DNA of 64,000 bases from Terramyces sp. JEL0728 (lineage: Eukaryota > Chytridiomycota > Chytridiomycetes > Rhizophydiales > Terramycetaceae), in assembly GCA_027603945.1 (NCBI GenBank), contig JADIIU010000071.1, positions 1 to 64,000 on the forward strand, in the 5' to 3' direction. Under the pieces are notes generated by a model, which worked only from the letters and a program-made list of their open reading frames with translations, was not told where the DNA came from and did not search any database. Below, one piece after another: positions 10,183 through 22,083 of the stretch. Both the position numbers and the translations under genes were made by a program. Numbering within the stretch: the first letter of the stretch is position 1; each line of letters starts with the position of its first letter.

Positions 10183-11298
10183 ATGACGCAGGTTCAACCA
10201 CGAATTATGGAAAAGCTACAAGAAATCTTGGAGGAGTTTCAGCAAACTGCTTCTTTGGATCTCGCCAACAGTCTTGTAGATAATCTCTACACATTGCTGG
10301 CTGCCAACGAAAAGTACTTAAAGGTGTCTGACGCTTCCCAGGTTCAAAAAGCTGTAATCCAGATACTCGATTGCAGCAGGGCTATTCGAATACAGCATGT
10401 GAATTACATCCCAATGATTCATACTCAAAGCAGAACCTCGTCTACCGGTCTATCCGAACCTTTTCCACTGGGTTCGCCAGACCTAAGCCAGCAGTGTCAA
10501 TATGAACCTCTTCAGCAAACTCTATTCACACTCCATGACCCAATCAAAGTCAATCTCTTTGCACCAGATACTCAAGGTAAATGATGTTGACATAAAGACC
10601 CAGCAGTCTCTCTTGAACTGGTTGAAGATTACAAGACCGACTTGGGGCCGGTTGGCAAATACAGTCCTTCTCATAGCACTTTAGAAGAGAGCAAAGAGTC
10701 TTCATCTTCAGAAAACTCTGACGATGAGGAGTACAATCCAGATAACGAGCTCAAGGGTGCAGAGCAGTCGAAACCAACTTCTAATACATTGCCAGTGGTT
10801 AAGCCAGCAAAGAAAAGAATTGCCAGAGCAAAACAATTGAACCTAGTTGAAGCGACCGGAGGTACATTCAGATATCCGTGCAATGCAATCCAAGATTTAC
10901 CATTTGAACTCACTCCTCAAAAGAAATTGCTCATGTACGAGTGGGTCCAAAAGAATTATGACGATCCGTACCTCACTCAGAGCAAAAAGGTCCAGTTCAG
11001 CTACTTGCTCCAGTTATCAATCACTCAAGTTGAAGATTTCTTTTCCAATAGTAATTTACACTAAATTAGCTCGAAGACGAATCGTATTCAACAAGAAAAA
11101 AGCTCCTAATGCACGCATGAAATCACTGATGACCAAAATGAAAAAAATTCAAGTTTGTTTGAATAGCAACCAGATTCAAATCGATCCTACGCTCATGCAG
11201 GTGCTGATGGATGGTGGTGCGAAATCAAAAGGTAGTTAAATATTCACATAGCTACAGGCAAGAAGGGTGAAGCTGATCAAAATATCCAAGATGAATAA
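10183..11298 (+). CDS. TALE-like (homeobox KN) homeodomain transcription factor
   Basis: Four exons give about 351 residues. Introns are 10577-10597 (21 nt), 11051-11069 (19) and 11232-11251 (20). An acidic Ser/Glu stretch (ESSSSENSDDEEY) precedes a basic segment and then the homeodomain: LTPQKKLLMYEWVQKNY, DDPYLTQSKKVQFSYLLQLS, and helix 3 VEDFFSNTRRRI created by joining exons 2 and 3. Helix 3 keeps the invariant Asn51 and Arg53 but has Phe instead of Trp48. The spacing between helices 1 and 2 (NYDDPYLT) is the extended loop of the TALE class. It should be a nuclear DNA-binding regulator. Translation may also start at the ATG at 10207. Confidence 0.8.
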
Positions 11299-11348
11299 TT
11301 CTTTTCATCCAATAAATATCAGTTTTTTAATTTTAACTTTTGGACAAA

Positions 11349-12833
11349 ATGAATAATCTGCTTTTGAACCCGTGGGATAACGAAGCTGCAACAGAAGGTA
11401 AACTTTCTTAATGTCAGAACAACCTTCAATGTCTTCTTCTTCACTAAACGAGCGGGGAATGATATTTTCACGATCCTATTCTGATGATTTACCAAGCAGG
11501 GGTTCAGTAACATTGACAACTGATCTCACTCAAGACCCTTGGAAATCAAATGAAAACCTAGTTGGAGGTGATGAAATATTTTCGAATTCAGCAACATTAC
11601 CTCCGTTTCCACCACAGAAAGAACCCAAGAAACTGCCGCAACCACAAAAAGACTCTAGTTATGAAATTGAACTCAAAAAGCTGGATCAAATTACTGTGGA
11701 ATTGGAAGAGAAGCAAGTTCCATTATTTGGCCACTTGAATTACACTATTATATCAAAAGTACTGCCGTATTAATTCAGTATCACGGCTCTACTGTGTCCA
11801 GAAGGTATTCGGATGTATTATGGCTCCAAAATCATCTGTTGAAAAAATATCCGTTCAGGATTATCACTTCTATTCCTCCAAAGAAAGCCGTTGGAGGTAA
11901 TTCCATTCTGATCAAGTTGATGCGGCTTTTATAGAACAGCGCAGGAAAGGGTTATCCAGATTCATGAATCTCATTGCAAATCATCCTGTAATCAGCAAAG
12001 ATCCTCAAATCCATGCATTTTTCACATGCGAAGCGGTACCTGAAATTAAGACTAGACTTTTCAAAGTTATAGACATTCTAATGCTGTGGAAAATGAAGAG
12101 GAATTCAGTGTAAATCAAGTACAGGAAGATGAATTATCCTCAGTACCCGAAGGATTTGAATCTCAGCTGTTGGATTTGAAAACAACACTAAAACCTCAGA
12201 TTGATTACATATGCGATTTGGTTGGAATAATGGAGAGATACGTGCAGAGATCAATCGGTATTTGCAATTAACATAGCGTCTGCCGCTGACATTCGCAAAC
12301 TTGCCATGCTGTTAAGTACCACCAAGAATGGAAACAAGTGCATCGTAAATGGATGCACAACCTGCCAAACCATTAACGAACAATGTGATGCGTATGCCGA
12401 GGGTTTAGAAGGAGTCTGTAATGCCCACACAGATCAAGCGTATACCACTTCAATGGAGATTGTTGAAAATTTGAAATCATACAGGGATTTGCTTACTGGA
12501 TTCCAAATATTATTGACGAGAAGGGAGATGGCAATGACTTCAATGACTTCACAGAACATTGGCAGAAGAATAGCGGGCAATAAGAATAGATTGGTGGAAA
12601 TCACTGCAAAAGGGGCTGGTCAAAAAGAAATTGATAGAATTACAAATCTCATAAATCAAGACGAGAGGGAACAAGAATATCAAATCGCACGGACAAAATT
12701 CATCCAGTGGTGTGTATATAATGAATACAGGTTCCTACACAGTCAAAAATCCTCATTAGTAATTCTGTTAACGTTATTCTTGGAAACACAAATAGAATTT
12801 TCCAGCCAATCCCTTTCCGTACTTTCTTTTTAA
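11349..12833 (+). CDS. MVP1: Sorting nexin Mvp1/SNX8-like
   Basis: Six exons give about 461 residues. Introns are 11398-11417, 11759-11778, 11897-11916 and 12036-12055 (all 20 nt) and 12258-12276 (19). After an unstructured N-terminus, the PX domain reads FGHLNYTIISK, then VSRRYSDVLWLQNHLLKKYP, FRIITSIPPKK and EQRRKGLSRFMNLIANHPVI, the classical phosphoinositide-binding PX elements. The C-terminal half is a BAR-like helical region (INQDEREQEYQIARTKFIQW). The order and sequence match Mvp1/SNX8, which promotes endosome-to-Golgi and endosomal recycling traffic. The extreme C-terminus is less certain. Confidence 0.9.
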
Positions 12834-12958
12834 CCTAGACATGGAGTATCATATCCGGCACATTATCTGAAATAACCAATCTCTAGTTTATTCTACTATT
12901 TTATCCAGACCAAACATGGACGATACTAATGCTTCCAACTGTTCCATCCCTAGCAATT

Positions 12959-13225
12959 CTAAATAAATATATATGAACCTGCTGCGAATTTTTCTACATT
13001 CTGTGGTCGCTCTATTAATACGTGTCGCATAAAGTATTGAATTATGAATCTAATTTCTGGATGGCGACGTAAATATAGCTCATTCTCCACCCTTAATTTG
13101 ATCATTGTTAATTCGTGGTTACCTTTTCCTCCTTTAGCTTCTCTACTGTTTCTTTTGGCAGAGCTGACATGACGCGTAAAGTTCAAAGGAAATGGTTCGC
13201 AGGAAAGAGAATTAGAGTTTTGCAT
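12959..13225 (-). CDS. RIIa-domain protein, RIIAD1-like
   Basis: This is an 88-residue, single-exon protein. Its C-terminal half, VENELYLRRHPEIRFIIQYF then RHVLIERPQNVEKFAAGSY, matches the RIIa dimerisation/docking fold as found in RIIAD1 (pattern NExYLRxHxE...LLxERPxNxxxFAAxYF). Such proteins are largely restricted to organisms with cilia or flagella. The N-terminal 35 residues are basic and unstructured. If the match holds it is the window's best hint of a flagellated life stage. It is divergent with the coiled-coil gene starting 57 bp away. Confidence 0.7.
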   Translation of the reverse strand: MQNSNSLSCEPFPLNFTRHVSSAKRNSREAKGGKGNHELTMIKLRVENELYLRRHPEIRFIIQYFMRHVLIERPQNVEKFAAGSYIFI

Positions 13226-13282
13226 AATCTACAGCCACAAAAGCTTATTTACTACAAATACCACCATGTTTTAGTATAAATA

Positions 13283-13597
13283 ATGTCTCAAGAGTCTGAC
13301 GACGAGTTTCTTGATTTGATTAAACTCAAACTACTCAAGAGACAGCAAGATTTTGAAACTAAAAAGGAAAAGAAACTCGCTGATATCTCTGCTAAAATCA
13401 ATAGTAAGATTGATGAACACAAGAGGAAACACAATGCGATATTTAATGATATGGAAAATCGGTATCAGAGATTATTGACTCTTGTTGAGCAACGCAACCA
13501 ACTGGTACTTGAATTGATGAACGAGCAAAAGGTGCAGAAATCTAATCTAGGGCTTGAATTCAAAACTAGACCATATCACATCCCTATTAAACTTTGA
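13283..13597 (+). CDS. Small coiled-coil protein, unrecognised
   Basis: This encodes 104 residues in one exon, highly charged and almost entirely helical (LKLLKRQQDFETKKEKK through LVEQRNQLVLELMNEQK), consistent with a long coiled coil. There is no signal peptide or membrane segment. I do not recognise a family. It shares a divergent promoter with the RIIAD1-like gene, which may be chance, and its stop codon lies 23 bp upstream of the PIG-M start. Confidence 0.6.
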   Translation: MSQESDDEFLDLIKLKLLKRQQDFETKKEKKLADISAKINSKIDEHKRKHNAIFNDMENRYQRLLTLVEQRNQLVLELMNEQKVQKSNLGLEFKTRPYHIPIKL

Positions 13598-13620
13598 ATA
13601 AAATATCTCAATTTTCAATC

Positions 13621-14822
13621 ATGAGAAAACGAAAATCAAAAACAGCTTTAGAAAAAGATACAAAGAGAGAACCAAATAACCCAAGAGGAATACAAACAAA
13701 GTATAAAATCCTAGGAATTTCAATTTTGCTGCGGTTGGTTTTCCTCGTGTACGGATATCACCAAGATCAACATCCAATACTAAAATACACCGACATTGAT
13801 TACTCTGTATTCACAGATGCATCTCACTTTGTATACAACAATGAATCACCATACTTGCGCAAGACATATCGCTATACACCATTGCTAGCTTGGATTTTAT
13901 TACCAAACGTTCATTTTATTTATTGGGGAAAGATCTTGTTTTGTATTTGTGACTTGATTGTTGGAATGATTCTGTATGATATGAGCGGATTGTGGTCCTT
14001 GTTATGGCTGGCTAATCCATTTGTGATTGTCATATCAACCAGAGGCAATGCTGAATCTGTGCTGCTATGTTTGATATTCCTAGTCCTGCATTACTTGAAA
14101 CAGTAAATGGAATTAATGTAGGAACATTCATCTAGCTGCGTTTTTTTACGGGTTATCAATTCATTTCAAAATCTACCCAATTATTTATTGTATACCACTA
14201 TACTTTGGATTAGACAATTATATTTCATCATCAAATTTAAGATTGTTTTCAAAGCGACGGATTCTGTTTGGAGTTGAATCGTTGGTTTGGCTGCTTGTTT
14301 TTACAGGACTGTGCTATTGGGTTTATGGATATGAATTTCTGTACGAGACGTTACTGTACCATGTAATTAGAAAAGACCATCGGCACAACTTTTCATTGTA
14401 TTTCTATTACATGTATTTGGATAGTGGTACCTGGTCTGTAATAACGTTTCTTCCGCAGTTTGTATCTGTACTAGGTGATTATAATTAACCCAGCCGTTGG
14501 ATTATACTTTTGGAACGATTTGTACATGGCATTCTTTTTGCAAACATTTGTTTTTGTCTTGTCAAACAAAGTCATTACTTCACAGTATTTCATGTGGTAC
14601 TTGTGTTTTATCCCGCTGGTATTACCGAATAACGGGATGAAGAGTTGGTGTGGATTGATATTGCTTGTAGGATGGATAATATCACAAGCGATATGGCTGT
14701 TTTTCGCATACCAGTTGGAACATGAGGGCAAAAACACATTCATGGAACTGTTTTATTCATCGATACTGTTTTACTGGTCGCAAATACTAATCTGCTGTGG
14801 ATTTATAATTGGGCATAAATAA
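13621..14822 (+). CDS. GPI14: GPI mannosyltransferase 1 (PIG-M / Gpi14)
   Basis: Three exons give about 387 residues. Introns are 14103-14121 and 14475-14493 (19 nt each; the second starts GTG). The protein is polytopic. The luminal catalytic motif KYTDIDYSVFTDA carries the DxD-type acidic pair, followed by ESPYLRKTYRYTPLLAW, GLSIHFKIYPIIYCIP and ITSQYFMWYLCFIPL, all hallmarks of the first alpha-1,4-mannosyltransferase of GPI-anchor synthesis in the ER membrane. The start at 13621 follows the coiled-coil gene closely. Potential clients include the GPI-tailed proteins encoded at 44905 and 47486. Confidence 0.92.
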
Positions 14823-14836
14823 AAAAGCAATATATT

Positions 14837-16152
14837 TTAATCTTGCTTGCACGGTAGTTTCGATCTGATTGCTAGGAATGCAGCAATGAGAGAAAATAAA
14901 GAGCCAAACCGAATACACCAGCCAAATGAATCTTCCTTTATAACTGAGAATATCACCATGTTAAATAGCGTGCTGAATATTTGTGGTATGCACACGTATA
15001 TGTTGTGAATCCCCATTATTACACCTGCCGATAATGGTTCTTGATCCTCAATTGGAAGGTAATCTTGCTCATTCAAGTATTCTCCTAATAAAGTGAAAGG
15101 TATCCAAATAGAAATAGCCCAGCTGATTCCCATTAATCCTACGGCTATTAGTGTAAAATTTCCAGCTAGTGTAGAGAAACAGATTGCAAAGAATAGCAGT
15201 AATCCAAAAGCCCACATTACTCTTAGATTTGATTTGATTTGATGTTGAATTGCTGGCAGGATGAATCCCGCAATCAACGATACAATTGAAAACAAGAATA
15301 ATGCAAACGAGCCTTGCCTTTCATCGCCATTCCCCGCCCACGTCGCACTGTAAAATAAGAACGGAAACCATCCCATCCAACTAAAGAATTGAATATTGCA
15401 AATCTGACTGATATTTTCAGGTAGGTTTTTGATATTCTTGTAGATTGCGGTAAACGGATGTTCAGATCTTGGTGCGGTTTCGTGTTGCTGTTCATGGGTA
15501 AAATAGCAGGTCAGGCCGACTGTCAGGTTAAACACAATGATTGCAATCCAGCATAATACCTAGTCAGGAAAATAATACTTGTAATTGAGTGCCACCGAGT
15601 CCACTTAAATCTAAATACCCAACAAAATAGCCAGCACAGTTACCAATCCCCAGCATAACACCTGCCATCGCATTCCCATTCCTTTGCAGACTACTATCAA
15701 GAACATCGACAATTAGATTCCTGCAGCTAGCTTGTACGACATTAATACTAAAATCCAGCAAATAAAACCCTAGCACAGCATACAAAATAATCAAACTCTG
15801 CTCATCAATCCCAGTCCATAAAGTGTAATCCGCAATCAGCTTTGAATAGGCTATTAATACAATGCTGGCATTCAGGAAAATTGATCCGAGCACTATAAAT
15901 GGTCTTGTTAGAGAAATCTACCTCCTTTTGCCGTATTTACTATTGCATTTATCCGAAAGTATTCCTATTAGTGGCTGAACGACCAATCCTGATAATGGTC
16001 CGGCTAACCAAACAAGAGCCGAAACCGGTTTCGATAAGCCGAGCGATAGTAGATAATTAGTTCCATGCGCGAACTCCACCGTCCCTGGATTAGCGTGATT
16101 TACAAGTGAATTGAATGCCAAGCAATGCTATTGTCGCTAAAGTTAGATGCAT
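14837..16152 (-). CDS. SLC45/SUT-type sugar:proton symporter
   Basis: Four exons give about 419 residues. Introns are 16085-16103 (19 nt), 15904-15921 (18, among the shortest here) and 15560-15578 (19). Joining exons yields the family opening GIQFTWTVEFAHGTNYLLS, then WLAGPLSGLVVQPLIGI, a KYGKRRPFIVLGS loop, and FFSWMGWFPFLFYSATW. This order is diagnostic of the glycoside/sucrose transporter family that includes plant SUTs, animal SLC45 and fungal alpha-glucoside permeases. It is predicted to be a 12-helix plasma-membrane transporter. The 3' end lies only about 15 bp from the convergent PIG-M stop. Confidence 0.88.
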
Positions 16153-16268
16153 AAAATTAGGTTTCAAAATTCTACGCAAAAAAATTGTACAGTCCAAAAA
16201 TTGACGCCACCAAACTTTTTACAGCACAATTTAATATTTGTGAAACCCCAAGATTTTACTCACCAAAA

Positions 16269-19200
16269 ATGAATCAAGATTTGAAATCGTTTCAGCTGCA
16301 ACCACCGTCGAATAAATGGTTCTACAAAACAGACACAGAAACCATTTACGCAGATGTATACCCACAGCTACAAAACCAACAAGAAGATCTACTTACAAAA
16401 GACACTATTCAAAAAGGATACATTAGCACACCAATGCTCCGCCATGAATCGCAATCAGCTTACGAATTGATAGTTGAAGACCTGTCTAAACGACTAGTGA
16501 AATTATCTCAGCTCAGCAGGCCGCTTCTACGATTTCATTTTCCAATTGAAAAGAACCAATTTTCCATTCCTGATAGGAGAATAATGCCGGATATAAAGCG
16601 AGAGCAGTGGTTGAATGATTTAAAGTCACAGAAAGATTTAAAATTGATGGATAGAGTTCCACACGGATTCAAGCAAGAAAAACTACTGGAAACTATTGTT
16701 GAAAGAGAGATTCCAGTTTATCGCGCAATGTGGTTTATTAAATGCGTTGGCTATGCAGAAAACAAGAGAAACAACATGGAAGATTATTCCAACGACTGGA
16801 CCAAAATAGTTTTATTCTTCTTTTCAAAATTCAATCCACTAAAGATGAATTATTTTGTGAATTTAGTAAAACGGATGATGGATGAAAATCTACTGGTTCA
16901 CTTTGAATTCCTTAAACAATTGCTAATCTTGTTCCAGAAAAGAGTAATTATCTTGTTGATGTAGGTTGAGCTATTGCCAATGATTCAGATTCTTGTTCCT
17001 TACTACATGAAAAACCGGTTCCTCACCAAACAGCTGGTATTATACTTGATTCACTTGAATGAACTCAAATTACTGGAGTTTATTTTTCAACAAAATAGCG
17101 ATATCTTTGTCTTGCCTAAAATATACCACAAAACAAGGAAAATGATGGATTTGTCATCTGTTGAAAAGAGAGCAAATTTGTTTATAGTCCACCATGCTGT
17201 ATTGCCAGATCAAGTATCTCTAGAGTCGATGCTCGCTTCTCTGACGGGGGATATGCAAACTGACGGCATGCAGACTGAAAGCACGATTACGAAAAATAAC
17301 ATGTATGGACTGATAAAACTAATTCAAAAACACAATTGCAAACCAGAATTGTACGCTCTGTTGGATAAGCCAAACGACAACATCTTTTATTTGTTTGGAC
17401 TTTTGGATGCGTTTGAAATCCTAACACTCAGAGAAATTGTAATTAAATTCATAGCCAGCGGTACTTTGTATGACTATATCGAAATACTGAAACAGATACC
17501 CCTATTCAAGAAGAGAAGAATCGATTTTTTGCAGTTTGATGACCATTCAGAATGCAGAGCTTTTGTTTTTACATTTTTGGATACACTTGCTGGCGATTTG
17601 GATATTCTGGAAAATATGGAATTGCCAGCAGAGCTGAACCACTACAGCACATGTATGCATTTCCAGACACAGTTAGATTTGAAATATTATGAAATACAGA
17701 ACGACAGACAATTGCTGTTTATCATCAAATATCTGGAGCAATTCCATAACTACATTGTGCTTTTGGAGATTGTTTTGACTCAACTACAAACTAAACAGTC
17801 CCTGTTACTTTTCAAAACACTTTTAAAACACGATTTTGGATTTGGAAAAGACGAAATATTGAAAATCAAGAAAACACACTTTTCAAAAAAGATTATTGCA
17901 CTTTTAGAAAATAAAAAAATGCAAGAAATGAACATCAAGAACACTAAAAATGTCAATGTCAAAATGATTGATGCTAGAAATTACCAAAAAACTCTGAATT
18001 ACTTGAAGGACTATCATTCATTGGAAAACATCAAACAAATCTTCAACAAGATTGTTGAACTAGTGAGTGTGGAACAGGATATCAAGCCATATTTGAAACT
18101 TGTGCTTGCCTTGAACGAAAACGGATATTTTGAACAGTGTATATACGCGAATGTGTTTCATTCAAAATCACAGCAATTTCAACAATTACTATTGTTTATG
18201 GTAATGAATGGAATTGTATCTTTGGTAAAGCTTCTAAAGAACCATGTGGTCCCCCTATTTCAAAATATCAAAGAAGGAAAGCAATATGACTATGATTTAT
18301 TCCTCAACTGGACTGCTTTTATCGAAACTGTTTTTACTGATGATGATTACTTGTCTATTTTGAACCTCGAAATGAATAATCAAGAGGGATATTCTATTGC
18401 CAGCTCAATCATACAAACAATCTACATTGTCAATACCAGAGACCAAAAACAACTTGACGGAACGATAGATAACCTATCGACGGGATGGTTTAAACAAATG
18501 GCCCTGAAGAATCCCAAGCTGCTTGTCTACAAGTTTTTGAATTTAGTGAAAACCGATTCACCAACCACACCATTCATTTTTTCATACCTGCTACAGATTT
18601 TCAATATTGAAATTGATCAGTTGGACCGGTTGATGGAAAATAACAAGTACTGGCAGGTAATTACTATCCTTGGGTACTTGTCGTTCCAAAAAAAGAACTC
18701 TGTGAATGCAGAATGGGATGCAAAGTTTAAGAGCGGGCTACAGAAATGTTTTATTTATCCATTCAACTACGAGCCATTGATTACCCTCACACATTTCAAC
18801 TATAGCAAATTTGCAATTGAATACCTATCTGATTTATTAAAGAACATTGAAACGCTTGATTCAATAGGAGACAGGTCTGTTTACCATTCACGAATCGTCA
18901 ATATTGTGGAAACGAGCAAACAATTCATCTTTACTGATTTCAAAACTGAAAATTATAGCGAATTTATTGGGCTGGTGTACAAGACTTTGCTTGGATGGAA
19001 ATCAGATATATACCAGTAATTATTGCTAACCCAGATTGGAATTTCTTTTACGAATCCTCTGTCCTTTCCATAAGCAAGTCCAGAATATCGAAATGATCAA
19101 GAGTTTAATACAGATCCAAACTGAAACACACCTCCAAGACTTGCTGTTTGATTTGATCTGCTGTTTGATTGACGAACTGCCAAAGAATATTGAGTTCAAC

Positions 19201-19533
19201 AAGTGGTTAATCAACCAAGTTGTACCTAAACGCTTGGAAATCCTGTTGCCACTTCAGCCGAAACTCAACTACAAGCCATGGGAAATGATAGAGTACACCG
19301 ATAGCGATCAGTCGATCGTCAATGATACACCTATTTGTCTGTTACAATTCGGTGCTAGGCGTGTGCGGACTGAAAAGAATAGCTATGAACAATTGTATGA
19401 GAATGGATGGAGGAAAAGGAACACTAAAACTGTAGAGTGGAAAGAATTGGATCAGCGTATTCTTGATGAAGGGTTATCTAGAAAGAGGAAGGATGATGAG
19501 CCAGATCGACCAACAAAGAAAATAAAAATATAA
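16269..19533 (+). CDS. MED12: Mediator complex subunit 12 (Srb8)
   Basis: Three exons give about 1074 residues. Introns are 16944-16964 (21 nt) and 19016-19034 (19). The N-terminus matches the MED12 signature: REQWLNDLKSQKDLKLMD, RVPHGFKQEKLLETIVEREI, then PVYRAMWFIKCVGYAENKRN and DWTKIVLFFF. The remaining 850 residues are helical and divergent, ending in a lysine-rich tail (PTKKIKI). Med12 is part of the CDK8 kinase module that reversibly binds core Mediator in the nucleus. The ATG at 16269 is chosen because upstream in-frame sequence lacks an ATG. It is short for the family but complete. Confidence 0.85.
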
Positions 19534-19655
19534 CCATTGCTAGCTAGTTTCACAGTACTTTTTATATCTTTCTTTTGCTCATGTGTCCAAAGCTGGTCTG
19601 CCCATCAACTAAATATCAGGATTTACACTCTTAAAATTTGTTAATTTAAAATCTC

Positions 19656-20136
19656 ATGAGCAAAAACGGAATCGGGTATGTCGTCAAAAGCAGAGCGCCA
19701 GGACTAGCAAACTACCCGCATGCAAGAAAGGCAGGTGGACTAGTCTTTGTATCCGGAATCTCATCCCGCAACGCAGACAATTCATCGTGGGAGGGTGTAA
19801 TTGAGCACGCAGATGGCACATTCACTCTGGATATCAAGCAACAAACACATGCGGTGATCAAAAAGTATTTCATTTTAATGTAGTATTGGATTGATTTTGA
19901 ATGAAGCTGGATGCTCACTGGAAAATATTGTTGATTTGACTGTATTTTTGGTACTAATTGTTAATGCAGGTGGACATGAAGGATTATCAAGAGTTTAACA
20001 AGGTTTATAACGAGTACTTTAATCAAGAAACTGGTAAGATTCGTTAATGGCAGGGCCTTCCAGAACAACTGTCGCTGTCAAGCAACTGCCAAATCCAAGG
20101 CTATTGATTGAAATAAAAGCAACCGCATTAGCTTAA
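19656..20136 (+). CDS. RidA/YjgF-family enzyme, 2-aminomuconate deaminase-like
   Basis: Four exons give about 140 residues. Introns are 19865-19883 and 19951-19969 (19 nt) and 20034-20053 (20). The protein reads VKSRAPGLANYPHARKAG, FVSGISSR, LDIKQQTHAVIKN, AGCSLENIVDLTVFLVDMKDY, ETGPSRTTVAVKQLP and LLIEIKATALA. This is the trimeric RidA fold; the APGLANYPHARKAG opening and SGISSR are typical of the subgroup that includes bacterial 2-aminomuconate deaminases of tryptophan/nitroaromatic breakdown. The broader family hydrolyses reactive enamines, so either role is possible. The stop is about 10 bp from the stop of the convergent HMG-box gene. Confidence 0.88.
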
Positions 20137-20146
20137 TCCTTTATTT

Positions 20147-21012
20147 TCAGCGTTTCTTTGCAGGTCTGATCTTTGTGGCCTTGGCTGCAGGCTTCTTGGC
20201 TTTCGTTGCAGGTTTCTTGGTCTTTTTAACTTTCTTTTCTCCTGTTTCCTTTCTTACTTTTTCCCTGTACTTGGCAATCGCAGCTTTCTTGGTTTCTTTG
20301 ATTAGGTTTTGAACATGGTTAATAGCAGCATCATTGGCGTGAGCGTATTGCGCAAATAAAGCTTTATACTCTTGCTTTTCTTTCTCATACTCTTCATTGA
20401 GTTTCTAAATTAGCTTCAGTTACCTTGAGTTGATCAGGACTGGCAGATTTATATTCTTGTGCAACTATTTTCATCTTTTCGATTGGCTTTGCGTCTCTGT
20501 AGGTTGAACCATACTTTGAGACCAAATCGGATTCATTATTCAATGAATATTTGACAAATCTTGTGAATGCAGTAGCTGGCCTCGTTGGTAATGTTGGGTC
20601 TTTTTCCAAAACCGGTCTTTTTCCAACTGCTCTTGATAAACGAGCTCGATGATTCAATAAAAAGTAATCACCGGCAGTTAGCTTGCCTGTAATATCGTTT
20701 TTCCCTTTAGTTGCGGCTGCATTCAATTGTTCAACTTCCTTTTCAATTTGCTACAATTAAGATAAAAAGTACAGATTTATCTGCAAGGTCGATCGTTTTC
20801 CATTTTTCCGAGATTTCTTTACCGACGTCCTTCACAGATCTACCTTTAGCTACAGTTTCCCATTGCTTCTTGCTGAATAGTGCGTAGGAGGTGATTTTCT
20901 TTGGAGCAGCTTCGAGGGGATTTGGGAGATGTTTGAGTTGATAACGGCGGATATAGTCCAAGTCTATTTTGCTTGCAGGTTTTGCAGTGGAGAACCAACG
21001 TGTAGTTTGCAT
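20147..21012 (-). CDS. Mitochondrial HMG-box DNA-binding protein (TFAM/Abf2-like)
   Basis: Three exons give about 274 residues. Introns are 20751-20772 (22 nt) and 20405-20423 (19). The N-terminus (MQTTRWFSTAKPAS) resembles a mitochondrial presequence. An HMG box follows (KKITSYALFSKKQWETV, KDVGKEISEKWKTI), then a second box-like region (RPATAFTRFVKYSL). The last 90 residues are helical and strongly basic, ending in an H1-like tail of KPATKAKKP/AAKATK repeats. It probably packages mitochondrial DNA. The basic tail could alternatively indicate a nuclear HMG protein; the presequence favours mitochondria. Confidence 0.75.
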
Positions 21013-21453
21013 TTCAAGGATGTTCGAAATGGATTAAAAAAGTTGTCAATAAAAAATGATTCATTTCGCAAAGCGTTGCTGCTATTGGAACCATAAACGA
21101 TCCATTCTATGGATTATCAGATACCATCCTCTTGTCGACGCAAGTCAGAGTTCAACGAAACAAAATTTTGAAGAGTTGCAATTGGACGCCACTCTAATTT
21201 GGTATATAAACCAGAAACGCGTGAAAATCATTGAGCTTATTCAACGTGACTGCATTGAACTGACTTGCTCTTGTACCCATTCTATTACTAAACAAATGGT
21301 TATTTCCATTGCCTTTCAAGGGGCTCTTGCATTGTGAAAACGGACAATGCCAAATGAAACAAACTTGACATGGATGTCAAAAAAACTGACCATGGAAAAA
21401 AAGGGAACAATGACTGGCAATTATATAACGAGACAATTTTGGAATTACGTGCA
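21013..21453. other. Intergenic region upstream of small secreted protein
   Basis: I see no supported gene. Open frames here are short and resemble nothing. It serves as a divergent promoter region. Confidence 0.5.
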
Positions 21454-21846
21454 ATGCTCTTCGTTTTGCTTTCTGCTGCTGCTGCCCAGTGGTCTGGATT
21501 CACCTTCCAATCAACTTCATATTTCAACGCAATTAACCCATACGCGTCACCAGCTTCTGCTCATGGTATTCCAAACCAGTGCGTCAGTCAAGCTTCAATT
21601 ACCCAAAACCAGTGCGCGACCTATATGAATTACAAGTATACAATTAAAGACTGCCCAGCACAAATTGCTTACTTTGATCAATTCAACAGCTCTACTTTAT
21701 CGCTACAAATTAGAAATAGTTGCATTCAAGGAATGACTAGTGCAGCAATTGATATTGGGGTTAAATTGGCGCATACTTATGAATGTACCGTGCGATCTCT
21801 AAACAACGGACTCCTTCCAATGACTGGATCTGGCTACACTTGGTAA
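21454..21846 (+). CDS. Small secreted protein, unrecognised
   Basis: This encodes 130 residues in one exon from the ATG at 21454, chosen because it begins a clear signal peptide (MLFVLLSAAAAQW). An in-frame upstream ATG at 21370 would add a charged 28-residue leader. The mature part has five cysteines (in NQCVSQ, NQCATY, KDCPAQ, NSCIQG and YECTVR), few charged residues and one NSS glycosylation site. It ends in SGYTW without a GPI signal. I do not recognise a family; a secreted effector-like or wall protein is plausible. Confidence 0.6.
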   Translation: MLFVLLSAAAAQWSGFTFQSTSYFNAINPYASPASAHGIPNQCVSQASITQNQCATYMNYKYTIKDCPAQIAYFDQFNSSTLSLQIRNSCIQGMTSAAIDIGVKLAHTYECTVRSLNNGLLPMTGSGYTW

Positions 21847-22083
21847 AATATTAAATAAAGTTTTTGATTAACTGCCGTGTAATTGCTAACATCTGGTGCC
21901 TAATATTAAATCGACCGGGATATGTATGGTGTATCTCGGTGAAATACGGGCTCGATTGTATGCTTGGCCACGACCGCTTCAACTGCGAGTATTTGAAGCC
22001 TTTGGAACAATCACATTTGTGGGTTCATGTATTTCCTGGTCACAATTAAACGTGGCTTTCTGAGCAATCTTTTTTTCATTCAA

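Noticed and set aside
9883..10197. A 104-codon minus-strand frame between the FHIP-like and homeodomain genes.
   Set aside because: It overlaps the homeodomain start, resembles no family, and does not join the FHIP-like gene by any short intron in a way that adds conserved sequence.
21056..21337. A 93-codon plus-strand frame upstream of the small secreted protein.
   Set aside because: Composition is random-looking with no homology, signal peptide or splice link to the next gene.
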